NCBI GenBank assembly: GCA_036426205.1
Contig: CM071568.1
Location: 52,262,066-52,326,065 of the forward strand
Origin: Ascaphus truei
Taxonomy: Eukaryota; Chordata; Amphibia; Anura; Ascaphidae
Reading direction: 5' to 3'
DNA: 64,000 bases
A program made the position numbers and the translations under genes. Under the pieces are notes generated by a model, which saw only the letters and a list, made by a program, of their open reading frames with translations, had not been told where the DNA came from and ran no database searches. Below are positions 32,608 through 44,854 of this stretch, one piece after another (within the stretch, counting starts at the first letter, position 1; each line of letters starts with the position of its first letter).

Positions 32608-32749
32608 GGGGGTTATCCATTAAACTGGGATCGTGCTGATAGTTGTTCGATCGCAGGGAAAATCATATTAAAGTCAACAGGAGTTTCTGTGCAACAATGG
32701 GTAATAGTGTCCTGATCAGCACTATCCCAGTTTAATGAATAACCCCCAT
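32608..32749. mobile_element. Small palindromic MITE
   Basis: GGGGGTTATCCATTAAACTG at the left end is inverted at the right end (CAGTTTAATGAATAACCCCC), with further pairing inward. About 140 bp, non-coding. Block B counterpart is at ~41717-41853. Confidence 0.75.
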
Positions 32750-33574
32750 ACAGTCATCTTTACTAAGCAGTCTTCTGCTCTAAGGCACCTTCTGGTGCTG
32801 AAAGACACATTTCAGTCCCTTAAAATACATTTTATAAATAACTTTTTATTATATTTATTAAACATTTTTAGTGGAATATTGGTGTAGAACTCATTTTGCA
32901 CCTCAAATTCAGAGGACAGCATGAATTATTTTAAATATTTTTTTACTTAGAGGCACTGGATTCCTATTCTAGTAGCTTCGATAAGTAACTCAGAGCATTT
33001 TGAGCACTTCTCGAACGAGTTTGTATATATAGCTATTCAAAATGCTTTGATAACATGCCAAACTCGCTTGAGACCTGCTTCTCCCCGATCGGTAGCGCTC
33101 CAGCTCAGGAAAACCATGCGGGAGCTCCAAACAGGGCCGCCATCAGCGGGGGACAGAGAGCACTGGCGTCCTGGGCCCGTTGAGTCAGGGGGCCCGGCCA
33201 CCGGCGTGCCCCCGTGTGTTAAAAAAAAATGTCTTAAAAAAAAGGGTGTGTCAAAAAAAAAAAAAAAATAATGAGGAGAGGGGATCCAATCAGGGCCCTC
33301 CTCATGGGCGGGGAGTGGGAGGACTTAAGCTAATATAAGCAACTGCACAGGCGGGAAAAGTGTGTTTGAATGTTCCCGGCTGTGCAATTGGTTATTCAAA
33401 TACAACACCTCAGAAACGTTAAGTGAATCCATGCTTTAATTGTTATTTGTCCTATGAATGTGATTGTGTCTGTCTGAGTCTCACCCTCAGTCACTGTTGT
33501 GTGTGTGTGTCTATCTGTCTACAGTGTACTGTATACTCTCTCTAGTTTGTTTTTTGTCTGTCTCAGTCGCGTCC

Positions 33575-35505
33575 GTCATCCCCCCCCCCCAACCGGCATC
33601 CACCGAAAGCCCCCCCCTCGCCTCGGGCTCCCAACACCCACCGGCCTACGTATTCATAGCCAAGCAAGTCCTGCTCCTCACTACCACACCGCATCCACAC
33701 AATCTCTTTCACCACCCCCCCCCCACCACCGTCATCCACCCCCCTCCCCCCAACTGGCATTACCACCCCCCCCTCCACCGACATCCACCTTCCCCCCCCG
33801 AGGCCCCCACACCTACCGGCCCGGCATCTAAAGATCCTCCGTGCCCGCCCTCCACTCCTCCATGGCATAATCTGTTTGGGCCTAGCCCACGCATCCCTCC
33901 GAGCTGCAGCCTGCTTCTCACTCGACCACCCGCCCCCCGGCATCCACATGGTCCCTCCCCCCCGGGCATCATCGCACTACGTCTCACTATCACCTGAACC
34001 CTATACCCTCACAGCAAAACCACCGCACAAACGGTCTAAAAAAAAAGAGAGAAGAAAACGATCTCTCTCATACACCCCGCCTCCCGATACGTCGATCCAT
34101 ATCCCCACCCTGCCCACACGGTCGTCATCCCCCCTCAGACGTGCATCACCACCACGTTGTTCCCCCCTCTCCCAACACACAGTCTTATCTGGTCACATCT
34201 CAACACCCACCAAAATTGTTCCCCAGCATAAGCCCCCCCGCGCCCCTCGGCATCCAAACTGAAACTTTCCCCCCATCTCACTCCAAACCCTTTTCACAAC
34301 TCACAACCTCAAACACCGCTCGCTCCTGACCTCCAGGCATTATCATCCCCCGTGCGCACCGCATCTGCACCTGTCTGCCCCCTGAGCCCCCAAACCTACC
34401 CGGCCTGGGCATCCAGAAATTCTCAAGCCACCGCCCTCCACCCTCCGTGGCCCGGCCCTCCTCTCCGCTGACATAATCAGTTTTGGGGGCTAGTACCACG
34501 TGTCCCCATCAGCCAAGCCACGCCTGCTCCTCAGCTCGAAAGCCCCGTCCAGTGGCATCCACATACGATCCCGGATCGCCCCCACCCCCGGCTATCGACA
34601 CTTCGCCTCCCATCCACCCCCCCACCATGCATCTCCCTGGGTCGGCCAAAAAAAAGAAAAACCATCTTCCCCCCCCCCCCCCCGCATCCACATACCACAC
34701 CGGTCTCATCCTCCCTCACCCCACCACACGTCTCTCCACCCCCCCACACTTTCTGTCTCTCCCCCCTCGGCATCCACAGGTAATCGTCCCGCTCCTGGCA
34801 TCCACATCGTTGTTCCCCCCCATGGTTCCCCCCCCCCTTCCCCGTACCCCCCACGCCCTGTCATCTCAACGTTCGCCCACCTCGCACTCGCACTCGCAAC
34901 CCCCCCCTACCACCCAACAGGCATTACCATCCCCCCTCCACCAGCATCCACTTTCCCCCCCCCAGGCCCCCAAACCTACCGGCCTGGCATCCAGAAATCC
35001 TCCGAGCCCACCCTCCACTCCTCCGCGCCCGCCCTCCACTGCGCGACATAATCAGTTTTGGGGCTAGCCCACGTGTCCCTCCAAGCCGCAGCCTGCTCCT
35101 CACTCGACACCACCCGGCATCCACACGGTCCCTCCCCCCCCCCGCCTCGACCCCGGCCCCCCCCCCCCCCCCCCCCCCCCCTGGGCCTCCCCCCCCCCCC
35201 CCCCCCCCAGGCATCCACACGGTCGCCCCCCCCAGGCATCCACACGGTTCCCCACCACCGGCATCTACCTAACCGGCATTACCATCCCCCCTCCACCAGC
35301 ATCCACTTTCCCCCCCCCAGGCCCCCAAACCTACCGGCCTGGCATCCAGAAATCCTCCGAGCCCACCCTCCACTCCTCCGCGCCCGCCCTCCACTGCGCG
35401 ACATAATCAGTTTTGGGGCTAGCCCACGTGTCCCTCCAAGCCGCAGCCTGCTCCTCACTCGACACCACCCGGCATCCACACGGTCCCTCCCCCCCCCCGC
35501 CTCTT
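33575..35505. repeat. C-rich satellite with higher-order units, block A
   Basis: CCCCCC runs and CGGCATCCACA words recur. A longer module (ATAATC(A/T)GTTTTGGG..., CCAAGCCGCAGCCTGCTCC) recurs at ~33860, 34470, 35048 and 35408. The segment 34916-35140 is repeated without visible change at 35276-35500. Long Pro-rich frames are artefacts of the repeats. Confidence 0.9.
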
Positions 35506-38500
35506 TTAACCCAACTGTATTAAGTTGTTAATATTTAATATTAAGCAGCTAACCTCTATGAGCGAGACTGTATATAAATGAGATCCCAAGTAAAATGTAG
35601 CTGTACGGGGTGGGGGGGGGGGGGGTCAATCAAAATAATTGTAGGTAAGTAGGGGGAATCAATATTGTTTTTTTTTGTGAGAACACAGTTGGTTTCGATT
35701 ATGACCCAGAAATCTCTGTGATGAGGCTAAACCCTCTTTCTAGGACAAATCAGGAGGAACAAGACAACAACTAGGCTATCTTTGTTTTAAAAAAAGTACA
35801 AAACGCACACAAGTGATTGCCATTCACATTATGATCTAAACACAGGACCAGTGATCTACATTAAGCTCTTTGAGAGAATATACAGAGGGGGCGGCAGTTG
35901 TTTGCCTCTGTATGGATTGATGACTAAAGCAAAAAAAAATTCCAATCTTCTTATTGTATTAAAAATAACTCATGGTAGCACTCCAGTGAAGGGGATGGGT
36001 TTATGTAATTGATGGGTTTATGTATAAGAGAATCTTCAAGATGAGAAGTACCAATTTAGATAACATAAACCAGGACTCTTTACCAAACACATATGGTTTT
36101 TAAAACGACCAAAGGGTGTGGAAATATGAAGGTTAAAGAAACAAATAATGCAGCGTTCACTGCCAGGCAAATCTAATAAACTATTGAGAGATCTAATAGT
36201 TCAATAGGCAACAGACCAGAACTGACAAGAAAGGGAGGGAAGAAATAAACACATGAATCAAGCACATGTATCGGCTTCAGAATACCCTTCATGTTATGGT
36301 TGGCCCTAAAATACTCAACACCACTCATTTTGCCAGGTTTACGACAGATCCATGTGATCATTCTTCCTGTAATTATACAGGTTAATAAGAATTGTAACCC
36401 ATTGTGGAGTTATGTTAGGATCCCTGCTACGTTAATGCCTTGTGAAGTTGGGCAGCATGCTTTAAAACGCTTTGGCGAAAGGGTTTTAAACCCTATAATG
36501 AAATGACTCTTTTTTCAAGAGAATTTTACTGTTATTAGGTATTGCACTGTGGTATTTGCACATTGGAGTTGCTTGGGCATCTTTGTCTGTTTGGAAATAA
36601 CTTAAACCAGTTATTTATATTTCTGGGTTTTTCAATGTAAAGTCGGTTGGACAAAAGGACTAGTTATATTTCTCTTAGCAAAGGGAGGGTTGTTGGGGAT
36701 CCTAGCATACTCACCCTTCCTGTCTCACACAATTACATATCCTGGCATCAAAGCTAATGCCAAAGTTGTATATGCTGAGAGGTTAGTCAGAATTGTGTTG
36801 GACAGGATACTTTCAACATCTTAACTTTGCAGGGGAAAAACGGTTAAACTTATAAGCATGCGGGTTGGATGAGAGGGGAGAGGGGAAGGTAGGGGAGAGG
36901 GGATGTACTAAGGAGGTCGCACAGAAGGGGTTGATCTCTCTACTTTCATGCCCTACCCCCCCGCCCTGTTTAGTAATATACTGTTAACGTTTCCATTGTT
37001 TATGGTTTGCTTTGAAGTAAAGCAGATCTGGTGCAATGTGTGAAGATAACAGATATGAAAAAAATGATCCTTTCATGAAATGAATGTTCTTTGTTGGATT
37101 AAATGATTTCATGCACATCGGAGGTTGCAGGATCATATGACAATCGAGGAGACTTATGTGGCTGGTCAAGAACGATTGTAATTGGTTATTGTGTGTGAGT
37201 GTACCAGGGCAGACCTAAAGTTTAGTAGTAAAGTGTCCGGTGGCTAGAAATTAGGCATCATAATTTACAGTGACAGTATTGTATAAGGCCTGCAACACAG
37301 CCTTTGTTTGTTTACAAAATTCCCTTTATAGTGGGAATTGTGGTAGTCTATCCTGCCCAATAAGGGTGACAAATTTTCATTCTGCAACAGATACGTGTAC
37401 GTTATTATGAAAGGAATCACGAAAAGGGAGGGGATGAGGATTCTGCCGCCAATGCTCCGGGTGGTGTCAATGCGTTTAGAGTGTGACAAGATGTTACAGG
37501 TTAACTGTTCAGTGTAGGCCGAGAAGGTAGCTTACTGATCGTTTGAACATCTGCTTACCCCAATGAATGTTGATTAAAGGCATAATCCCCCTAATGATTC
37601 TGTATTTTAAAAATGAGCTCGAAGTGTGCATGCTTGCACCTATAATTCCTATTTTTATTTTGTTCCCAGGGTTTTTTTTTTACTCTTATGTTGCTATTCC
37701 GCACTACATTGAAGTGACAAGTAAAAAACAGACCAGCACATGAATCATGAGTATTTTAAAAAATAACTACAGAGGCTTTGTTTTAAAAATTATCTTATGT
37801 ATCACCTTCATCCCCAACATGTGAACCAAACCGTCACGCCTCACCTTGTGGCAGCGCTGTCTTTTTGTGTCTCAAATTGGGGGGGACTTTGGGACTCCTG
37901 GGTACATGGGTGGGGGGGGAATTAAGGTGTTGGGTTAAGCCCTGAGAGGGGTGAGTTTGTGGTAGTGTACTATAGTAAACCATTAGAGTGTTAAGCGTCT
38001 TATACTGTGTCAGTATAAAATGGTATGTTTTATTGAGCTTGACAAGAAACAAACGATATTAGATTAGATGGACCCGTGTTGTCCTTACCAGCATCTAGAA
38101 TTTACAACTATATGCTTTACGGCTGAAAAATATTTTTTCTGTTTTTCTCTCTTTGCCCAGATGGGAAACCAGAGATGGAGGGACAAAAGAAAAACTAAGC
38201 AGAATGTAGAGATGCATGAAGAGGGAGGAAGGAAAGAACTACGTTTGGTTACCCGCCTTGGTATTATTTACATTGGTATAATACTGACAACAAAAAAACA
38301 CAACCCTTAAAAAATATTAAAAGAAAAACTAACTAAATATGTATGAAAAAAGTTTGGACACATTTTATTTGTTTCAATTTTCAATAAATCATGTGCTATT
38401 ATTTTTATCCAATTACTGCGGCACTTTTGGTAAAGAAGGACCATTTCTATAAATGAACTTCCAGAGAGGGCTTAAAGAATTAAATTCACATTTTCACATC

Positions 38501-41500
38501 ACATTCAAATTTGATACACATTTGATTTCACCATAATCAAGTGAACAAATATTACCATGCTAAAAACACATAGATTTTTTAGAAAAAGGGCTGTCCGATA
38601 GTGGATTAACATACCAATGGTTAGACAACCTATAGTCTGCTTGATTCGTTGCAGTTTCGCAAAAAGGGGGTTGTGAAAGTATTAATGAGCGAAGTATTGG
38701 CGTACTATATCGTCAAAAGAATAATCTGTATTGAAGACCATCAAGTGAGTAGTGGACCATCGAATAAGTACTTTTTTTTCATGTTTTCATTATAATGGTT
38801 CTATTTATAATACTTTTCAGACTCAGGCTGCATCGGAAAGCCATTTGCTACATGCGATATTAAATAGTAATGCAGCAGTAGTTGTTTAAGAAAAGAAACT
38901 TCCATTAGGCTGACAAAGTAAGTTTGATTAACATCATAAAGACTTTTCACAAAAGATTACCTTGTTGCCAATTTCTTCAAAATAATTAACTTCACCTAAG
39001 ATACTCAGTTCATTTACTTCTGCCATAATATTTTATTAGTTGTATTAGTTGCATTCTCACTTAAGTTCCAGTTCTGCCCCACACAAAGCGTTTGTGACAG
39101 AATTTATGAGAAAGTGAGGGCATGCTTACCGAACCCTTTTACAGTACAGTAAATTTGGTAGCCTTGAGCATATAAATCAATCCCCACACCTTGGGACATT
39201 GTGATTCGTTTGCGTGAGTCTCAAAAATATGCTAAATCTATCCACTACATAAAGCATTAAACTGAGGTTCCGTTTCTTTGCTGGTGGCCATGGCAACATT
39301 TGTCAAATCATCCCTTGGACTGCCCTTAATGATTGTATAAAATTATTTAGCGATATGTCGATTGCAGCAGAATGATGTTTTTTGTTACTAGGCATCTTCA
39401 GTGAATCTAAGACCAGCTATGGCATAAATATACACACATACGGCATTGACTACCTTTCCTCCAGGAAACTGGAACCTTTTATAAAAAACCCAGAGGAAGG
39501 AAGAATAAATGAAGTATTAAAAGGTAACAGTGCTCCAATATGATCATTTGAAAAGAAGCTCATGAGAGTTGAACTCTAGGATTAACTTACCATTTTTTTT
39601 ATACCAGCTGTTTTTTAATTAGTTTTAATTTTAAGATACCAAGACCCAAAGCTGCCGTTTTGGTATCACATGAAGCTCTTGTGTTTGGTTCCACTTTCTC
39701 CACTCCACCAGCGCCCTAAGCTGTTTTGATGCCGCAGTCAGAGAATCTTGTCAGAAAAAAAAAAAAAAAAATAAAAAAAAGGTTTAATCTCAATCTTTGC
39801 AGCTAAGGTTTCTTTGAGTTCTATTATTATCACTAAGGGGCACAACGCACATCAAGCACAGGTAAGGGTTAATGAACCCCATTCTCACGTTAACTTACGG
39901 AATGGGTCGCATGGGTTGCCTTGTGATAAGTTGTTGTGACAGCGCTCAGGGCCGCAAACAGAGATCGTTGGACCCAAGATAAATTTAAGAAGGCCCCCAC
40001 ACCTCGGAAATGGGAGGGTTTGGGGGTGGCCGAGAATGTATGGGTATGGGGGACGGTGGGAAGAAGCAGTTATTGGCATGGGGAGAGAGAGCAGGCCAGG
40101 AGGGGATACGAGGTATGGGCCTGGATAGGGGCTTCTTTTTATAAGGAGGTGGTACTGGGACCTGTCGAGCGTTAAAGGAGATAAAATCCTGGAGTGGGGG
40201 GTATAAGGAGGTAATTGGCAATGTGGGGGGGTGGGGGTGGTACAAGTAGGTAGTTGGTGGTAACTGGGAAAGGGGAGTGCGGATGATATAAGTTTGAGAT
40301 AATAGGTCTGGAGGGTGGGGTTAATTGCCTTTCAGGGGGGAGGGATAGTATGAATTATTTAAAAGATTGTTTACCTAGAGGCATACGATCTGGATGTTAG
40401 GATGTACACGCCTGTTTCCTTGTGGTCATTGCATGAGAAATTAAAGCCAGGAGCCGGGAAGGGGGGAATATAATAGGGGATAACGTTCCTGGAAGGGTTA
40501 TAAAGGGGTTCATATCCCATGGGGGGCGGAGGGGATTATAAAGGGATCTAATGGGAAGGGAGGGATCTTCGGTATAAGGAGGAATGGAAATGGGCACGGA
40601 TAGGGAGAGTAAAGGAGGGAAATTGGGCATGGAGGGAGTATAAGGGGTAAATTAGGCCCGGGGTTCTAAGGGGAATAATCATCCTAGAGTTGGTTATAAG
40701 GAGTAAGTAAGTAAAGTACAGTAGTAGTAATGGGCACATAGGGGTGTAAGGGGCGAATGGGGTGGGTGGTAATGGGCCCACACAGGTGGGAGGCCTGCCC
40801 TAAAGTCACAACGGCAGCAGAGTGAGTTGGGCCATAACAGACGTAGAACACCAGCAGGGGGCCAGCTTAAAAATAGGATCAGGGCAAACAAATATAACTA
40901 TATTGTACAGCTAGTGAGGAACATCTTTACTAAAATAAAAAAGTAAACATGTATAAGGGAATTGCCTTCTCTTAAGGAAAAGTTTAGTAGTGCATATTGT
41001 GAAAACTAATGGATGTAGTTAATGGAAACACTCAGCAATAAGGCCACACACACCGCCCGCACGAAGAGGAGATGCACAAGTAACCGTGGATACAACTGTA
41101 AATGTACCATGGATAATTGGTTTCTTGTTGCACCAAGCTGTGAGATGTGAACTAGTAAGCAAAGGTATGCACTAGCGCAAGGTATGGCCAACTTCAAGTC
41201 CTCAAGGGCCGCCAACAGGTTAGGCTTTAAGATATCCCTGCTTCAGCAAGGTGGTCAAGTGACTGGCCACTGATTGGGGCACCTGTGCAGATAAGCAGGA
41301 ATATCCCTAATACTGGTCAGGTCTCGGTGGCACTTGAGGAACTGGACGTTGCTCCCCTGCATTAATGCATCATAGCCACTTTTGACATCAAATCCACTGT
41401 AATTGTTGTGTATGCCTTTGTACACATAAGCTCTTTGGTGATTTCGGCCAATCAGGTCAGAGTTGAAAGCAATAAGATGATTATTTAATGTTAAAGAAGT

Positions 41501-44400
41501 TGAAAAGTCACGATTCTCCGCGTAATATTTAATTATATCATTATTTACATTATATAGTGTTTATGATAAACCTTTCCCAAAAAAAAAAATTAACTAGCCA
41601 CATGTATATTAACATTTCGGAAGTAAGGTTAGGTAGAAAAGCACTGAGAAAAGGACCCATATGCCATAAGTTTTTGACTCAGCTAAAGGGTTTTGCTTTC
41701 TTCCTGTGAAATATAGGGGTGATCCAGTAACTGGGAGCGGCGTGCTGTAGTGTTCGATCGCCAGGGAAAATCATATTAAGTCACAGTAGGATTCTGGCAA
41801 CAATGGGTAACATATGCACTGATCAGCACTATCCACAGTTTAATGAATAACCCCTACAGTCATCTTACTAAGCAGTGTCTTCTGCTCTAAGCACTCTTCG
41901 GGTGCTGCAAAGACACTTTCAGTCCCTTAAAAGGGCATTTTATAAATAATTTTTTATTATATTTATTAAACATTTTTAGTGGAAATTGGTGTAGAACTCC
42001 ATTTTGGCACCTCAAATTCAGAGGACAGCAGTTGAACTCTATTTTAAATATTTTTTACTAGAGGCCTGGATTCCTATTTCTTAGTAGCTTGCGATAAGTA
42101 GTAAACTGCGTAGAGCATTTGAGCACTTCTCGAACGAGTTGTATAGATAGTCTACTTCAAAATGGCCTTTCGATCATGCCAAACTCGCTTGAGAGCCATG
42201 CTTCTCCCCGATCGGTAGCGGCTTCTTCAGCTCAAAGAAAACCATGGCGTGACGGATCTCCAAACAGGCCGGCCATCAGCGGGGTGACAGAGAGCACTGG
42301 CTGGCCTGGCCCGTTGAGTCAGGGGCCCGGGCCACCGGCGTGCCACCCGTGTGTTAAAAAAAAATGTCTTAAACAAAAGGCGTTAGGGCTGTTGTGTCAA
42401 AAAAAAAAAATAAAAAATAATGAGGAGAGGGGGGGATCCCAATCAGGGCCTCCTCAATGGGCGGGGCAGTGGGAGGACTTAAGCTAATATAAGAAACTGC
42501 ACCAGGCTGGACAGGTGTTTTTGATGTTCCCGGCTGTGCAATTTGTTATCAAAATACAACACCTCAAAGTAAAACGTTTAAGTGAATCCCATGCTTTAAT
42601 TGGTTATTTTGTCCTATACTGTGATTGGTGTCTGTCTGAGTCTCACCTCAAGCTCAGTGGGTGTGTTGTTGTGGTCATCCATGTCTACAGTGTACCTGTA
42701 ATCTCTTAGTTGTTTTGTTGTCTGCTCAGTCCGTCCCGTCATCCCCCCCCCCCATGCACGGCGCATTCCACCGAAAGCCCCCCCCCTCTGGCCCCAACAA
42801 ACACCACCGGGCCTACCGAGGTCCAAAGCCCGCAGCCTGGGCTCTCATACCCTAACCCACGGCATCCAACAATCTCTATGCTGCGCACCACCCCCCCAAC
42901 CGTCATCCCCCCCCTCCCCCCACGATGGCAGCTCACCCCTCAACACCCTCTACTTCCCACCAGGAGCACCCCGGCCCTCCGACAATCACCTTCGTCACCC
43001 CCGAGCCCCCACACCTACCGGCCCGGCATCTAAAGATCCTCCGTGCCCGCCCTCCACTTCCATGCTCATAAATCGTTGGCCCCTAGCCCACGCATCCCTC
43101 CGAGCTGCAGCCTGCTTCTCACTCGACCCCCCCCGGGCAATCCAAATGTTCCCTCCCCCCCGGTCATCCAACCGGTCTTCTCCCCACATCTCCCCCGCAC
43201 CAGAATCATCTCCCCCCCACCCCCCCATACGGTCTCATCCCCCCCGGATCCACAACGGTCGTCTCCATCCCCACCGGCATCCACACGTTGTGTCCCCCCC
43301 GGCCATTCCAAACGTCCCCCCTCCAACCCAAACGGCACACAAACACCCTCCCCCAACAGGCATTATCATCCCCCTCACCGGCATTCCACCTTCTCCCCCT
43401 GAGGCCCCCAACCTAACCGTCTGGCATCCAGAAATTCTCCGCACCCGCCCCTCCACTTCTGTGCCACGCCCTCCTCTCCGCGACATAATCGTTTGTGGAG
43501 AGCGGCTAGACACGTTGTACCTCCAAGCCACACCTGATCCTCACTCTACCCCTCCAGCATCCACTACGAACCCTCCCCACCCACCGGCATCGACACGGTC
43601 CTCTCCACCCCCCACGGCATCCCACATGGTCGTCCATCCCCCCCCCCCCGGCATCCACACGGTCTCTCTCCCCTACCACCCCACGGTTCCTCCCCCCCCC
43701 CCACACGGTCTCTCATCCCCCCCCGGTCATCCACACGGTAAATCGTCCCCCTGGTGGCATCCAACGTTTGCCCACTTCCCCCCACCTGGCATCCAAACGT
43801 TCCCCTCCCACCCAACCGGCAACCACCCCTCCTCCACCCAAACCAGGCATTATCTGCCCCTCCAACACGGCAATCCACCTTCTCCCCCCGAGAGGACCCC
43901 CAACCTACGCGCCTGGCATCCAGGAAATCCTCCGAGCCATTACCCTCCCTCTCTCGCGCCGCCCTCCACTCAGCGTCGAGACAAGCCATAATCAGTTTTG
44001 GGGCAGGCCCACCGTGATCCCTCCAAGCCGGCAGCCTGCTCCTCACTCGACACCACCCCGATCCCACGGTCCCATCCCCCCCCTGGCATCGACACGGTCT
44101 CTGCACCCCCACGGCATCCACAATGGTCGTCCCATCCTCCCCCCCCCCCATGGCATCCCACGTCGGCCCCCCACCAGGCATCCCACGGTTCCCCACCACC
44201 GGCATATCTACCTAACCGGCTTAACATCCCCCTCCACCCGCATCCACATTTTCCCCCCCCCCGAGGGCCCCACACACCTACCGGCCCGTCCGCCGGCAGT
44301 CATCGAGCATCGTACTGCGCCCGTGCCTCCGCTCCATCCTATGCAGGCAAACCAGTTTTGGGCCTAGCCCATGAGGACCCTCCGAGTCAAGCTGCTCCTC
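35506..44400. repeat. Tandem block B, indel-rich second copy of block A
   Basis: Collinear with 26983-35505 but with many one- to few-base differences, dominated by extra bases. Between the anchors at 27021/35545 and 33061/42182 block B is ~600 bp longer over 6.0 kb. One discrete extra segment of ~95 bp lies at ~36870-36965. It is likely an assembly artefact (see findings). The counterparts of all block A repeats are here. Confidence 0.9.
42740..44400. repeat. C-rich satellite, block B
   Basis: Same satellite as 33575-35505, with the ATAATC-GTTTTGGGG module at ~43060, 43487, 43987 and 44350. It continues past the point where block A ends. Confidence 0.85.
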
Positions 44401-44404
44401 ACTA

Positions 44405-44700
44405 CCAACCCTCCCCTTATTGGCATCCACCTCCCCCAACTATTAGCATCCACAGTCCCCCCCTTTGGCATTAACCTCCCCACACGTATTGGATCCACCT
44501 CCCCCCTTCCTATTGGCCCGCGCATCCCCCATTGGCATCCCCCACTTATTGGCATCCACTCCCCCCCTTGGCATCACCTGCCCCCCCAAATGGCATCCAC
44601 CGCCCCCCCACCCCTACTATTGGCATCCACATCCCCCCCTATTGGCATACACCTCCCCCCTCCTATTGGCATACACCTCCCCCCCACCCTACGGCTCTAT
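44405..44700. repeat. (TATTGGCATCCACCTCCCCC)n minisatellite
   Basis: About 12 degenerate units of 20-30 bp with ATTGGCATCCAC followed by C-runs, contiguous with the satellite. Confidence 0.85.
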
Positions 44701-44741
44701 CTACTGGACCCGCTGATCATCCACAAGGTAAGCCTTTTTTT

Positions 44742-44820
44742 AATATTTATTGGGTGGCTTGGGGGAATTTTTATATGTATTGGGGGGCTTGGGGGAATTT
44801 TTATATGTATTGGGGGCTAA
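44742..44820. repeat. ~32-bp tandem repeat, three units
   Basis: Units of TATTGGGGGGCTTGGGGGAA followed by TTTTTATATG. Confidence 0.85.
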
Positions 44821-44854
44821 ATCTATCGTGTGTGTGTGTGTATGTATATATTTA

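Larger units (their letters stand above)
26983..35505. repeat. Tandem block A (~8.5 kb)
   Basis: The whole segment reappears in the same order and orientation from 35506. Anchors: 27021/35545, 29341/38152, 33061/42182. It contains no recognised gene; it holds MITEs, a G-rich array and a C-rich satellite, listed separately. Confidence 0.9.

Noticed and set aside
33464..35531. Many long Pro-rich or Gly-rich ORFs
   Set aside because: They arise from C-runs in a satellite, occur in several frames and both strands, and change at every unit.
38068..38310. Possible exon shared by both tandem blocks (near 'tttgcccag atgg', also at 29341)
   Set aside because: A polypyrimidine-AG precedes it, but the frame is not kept between the two copies and no protein family is recognisable.
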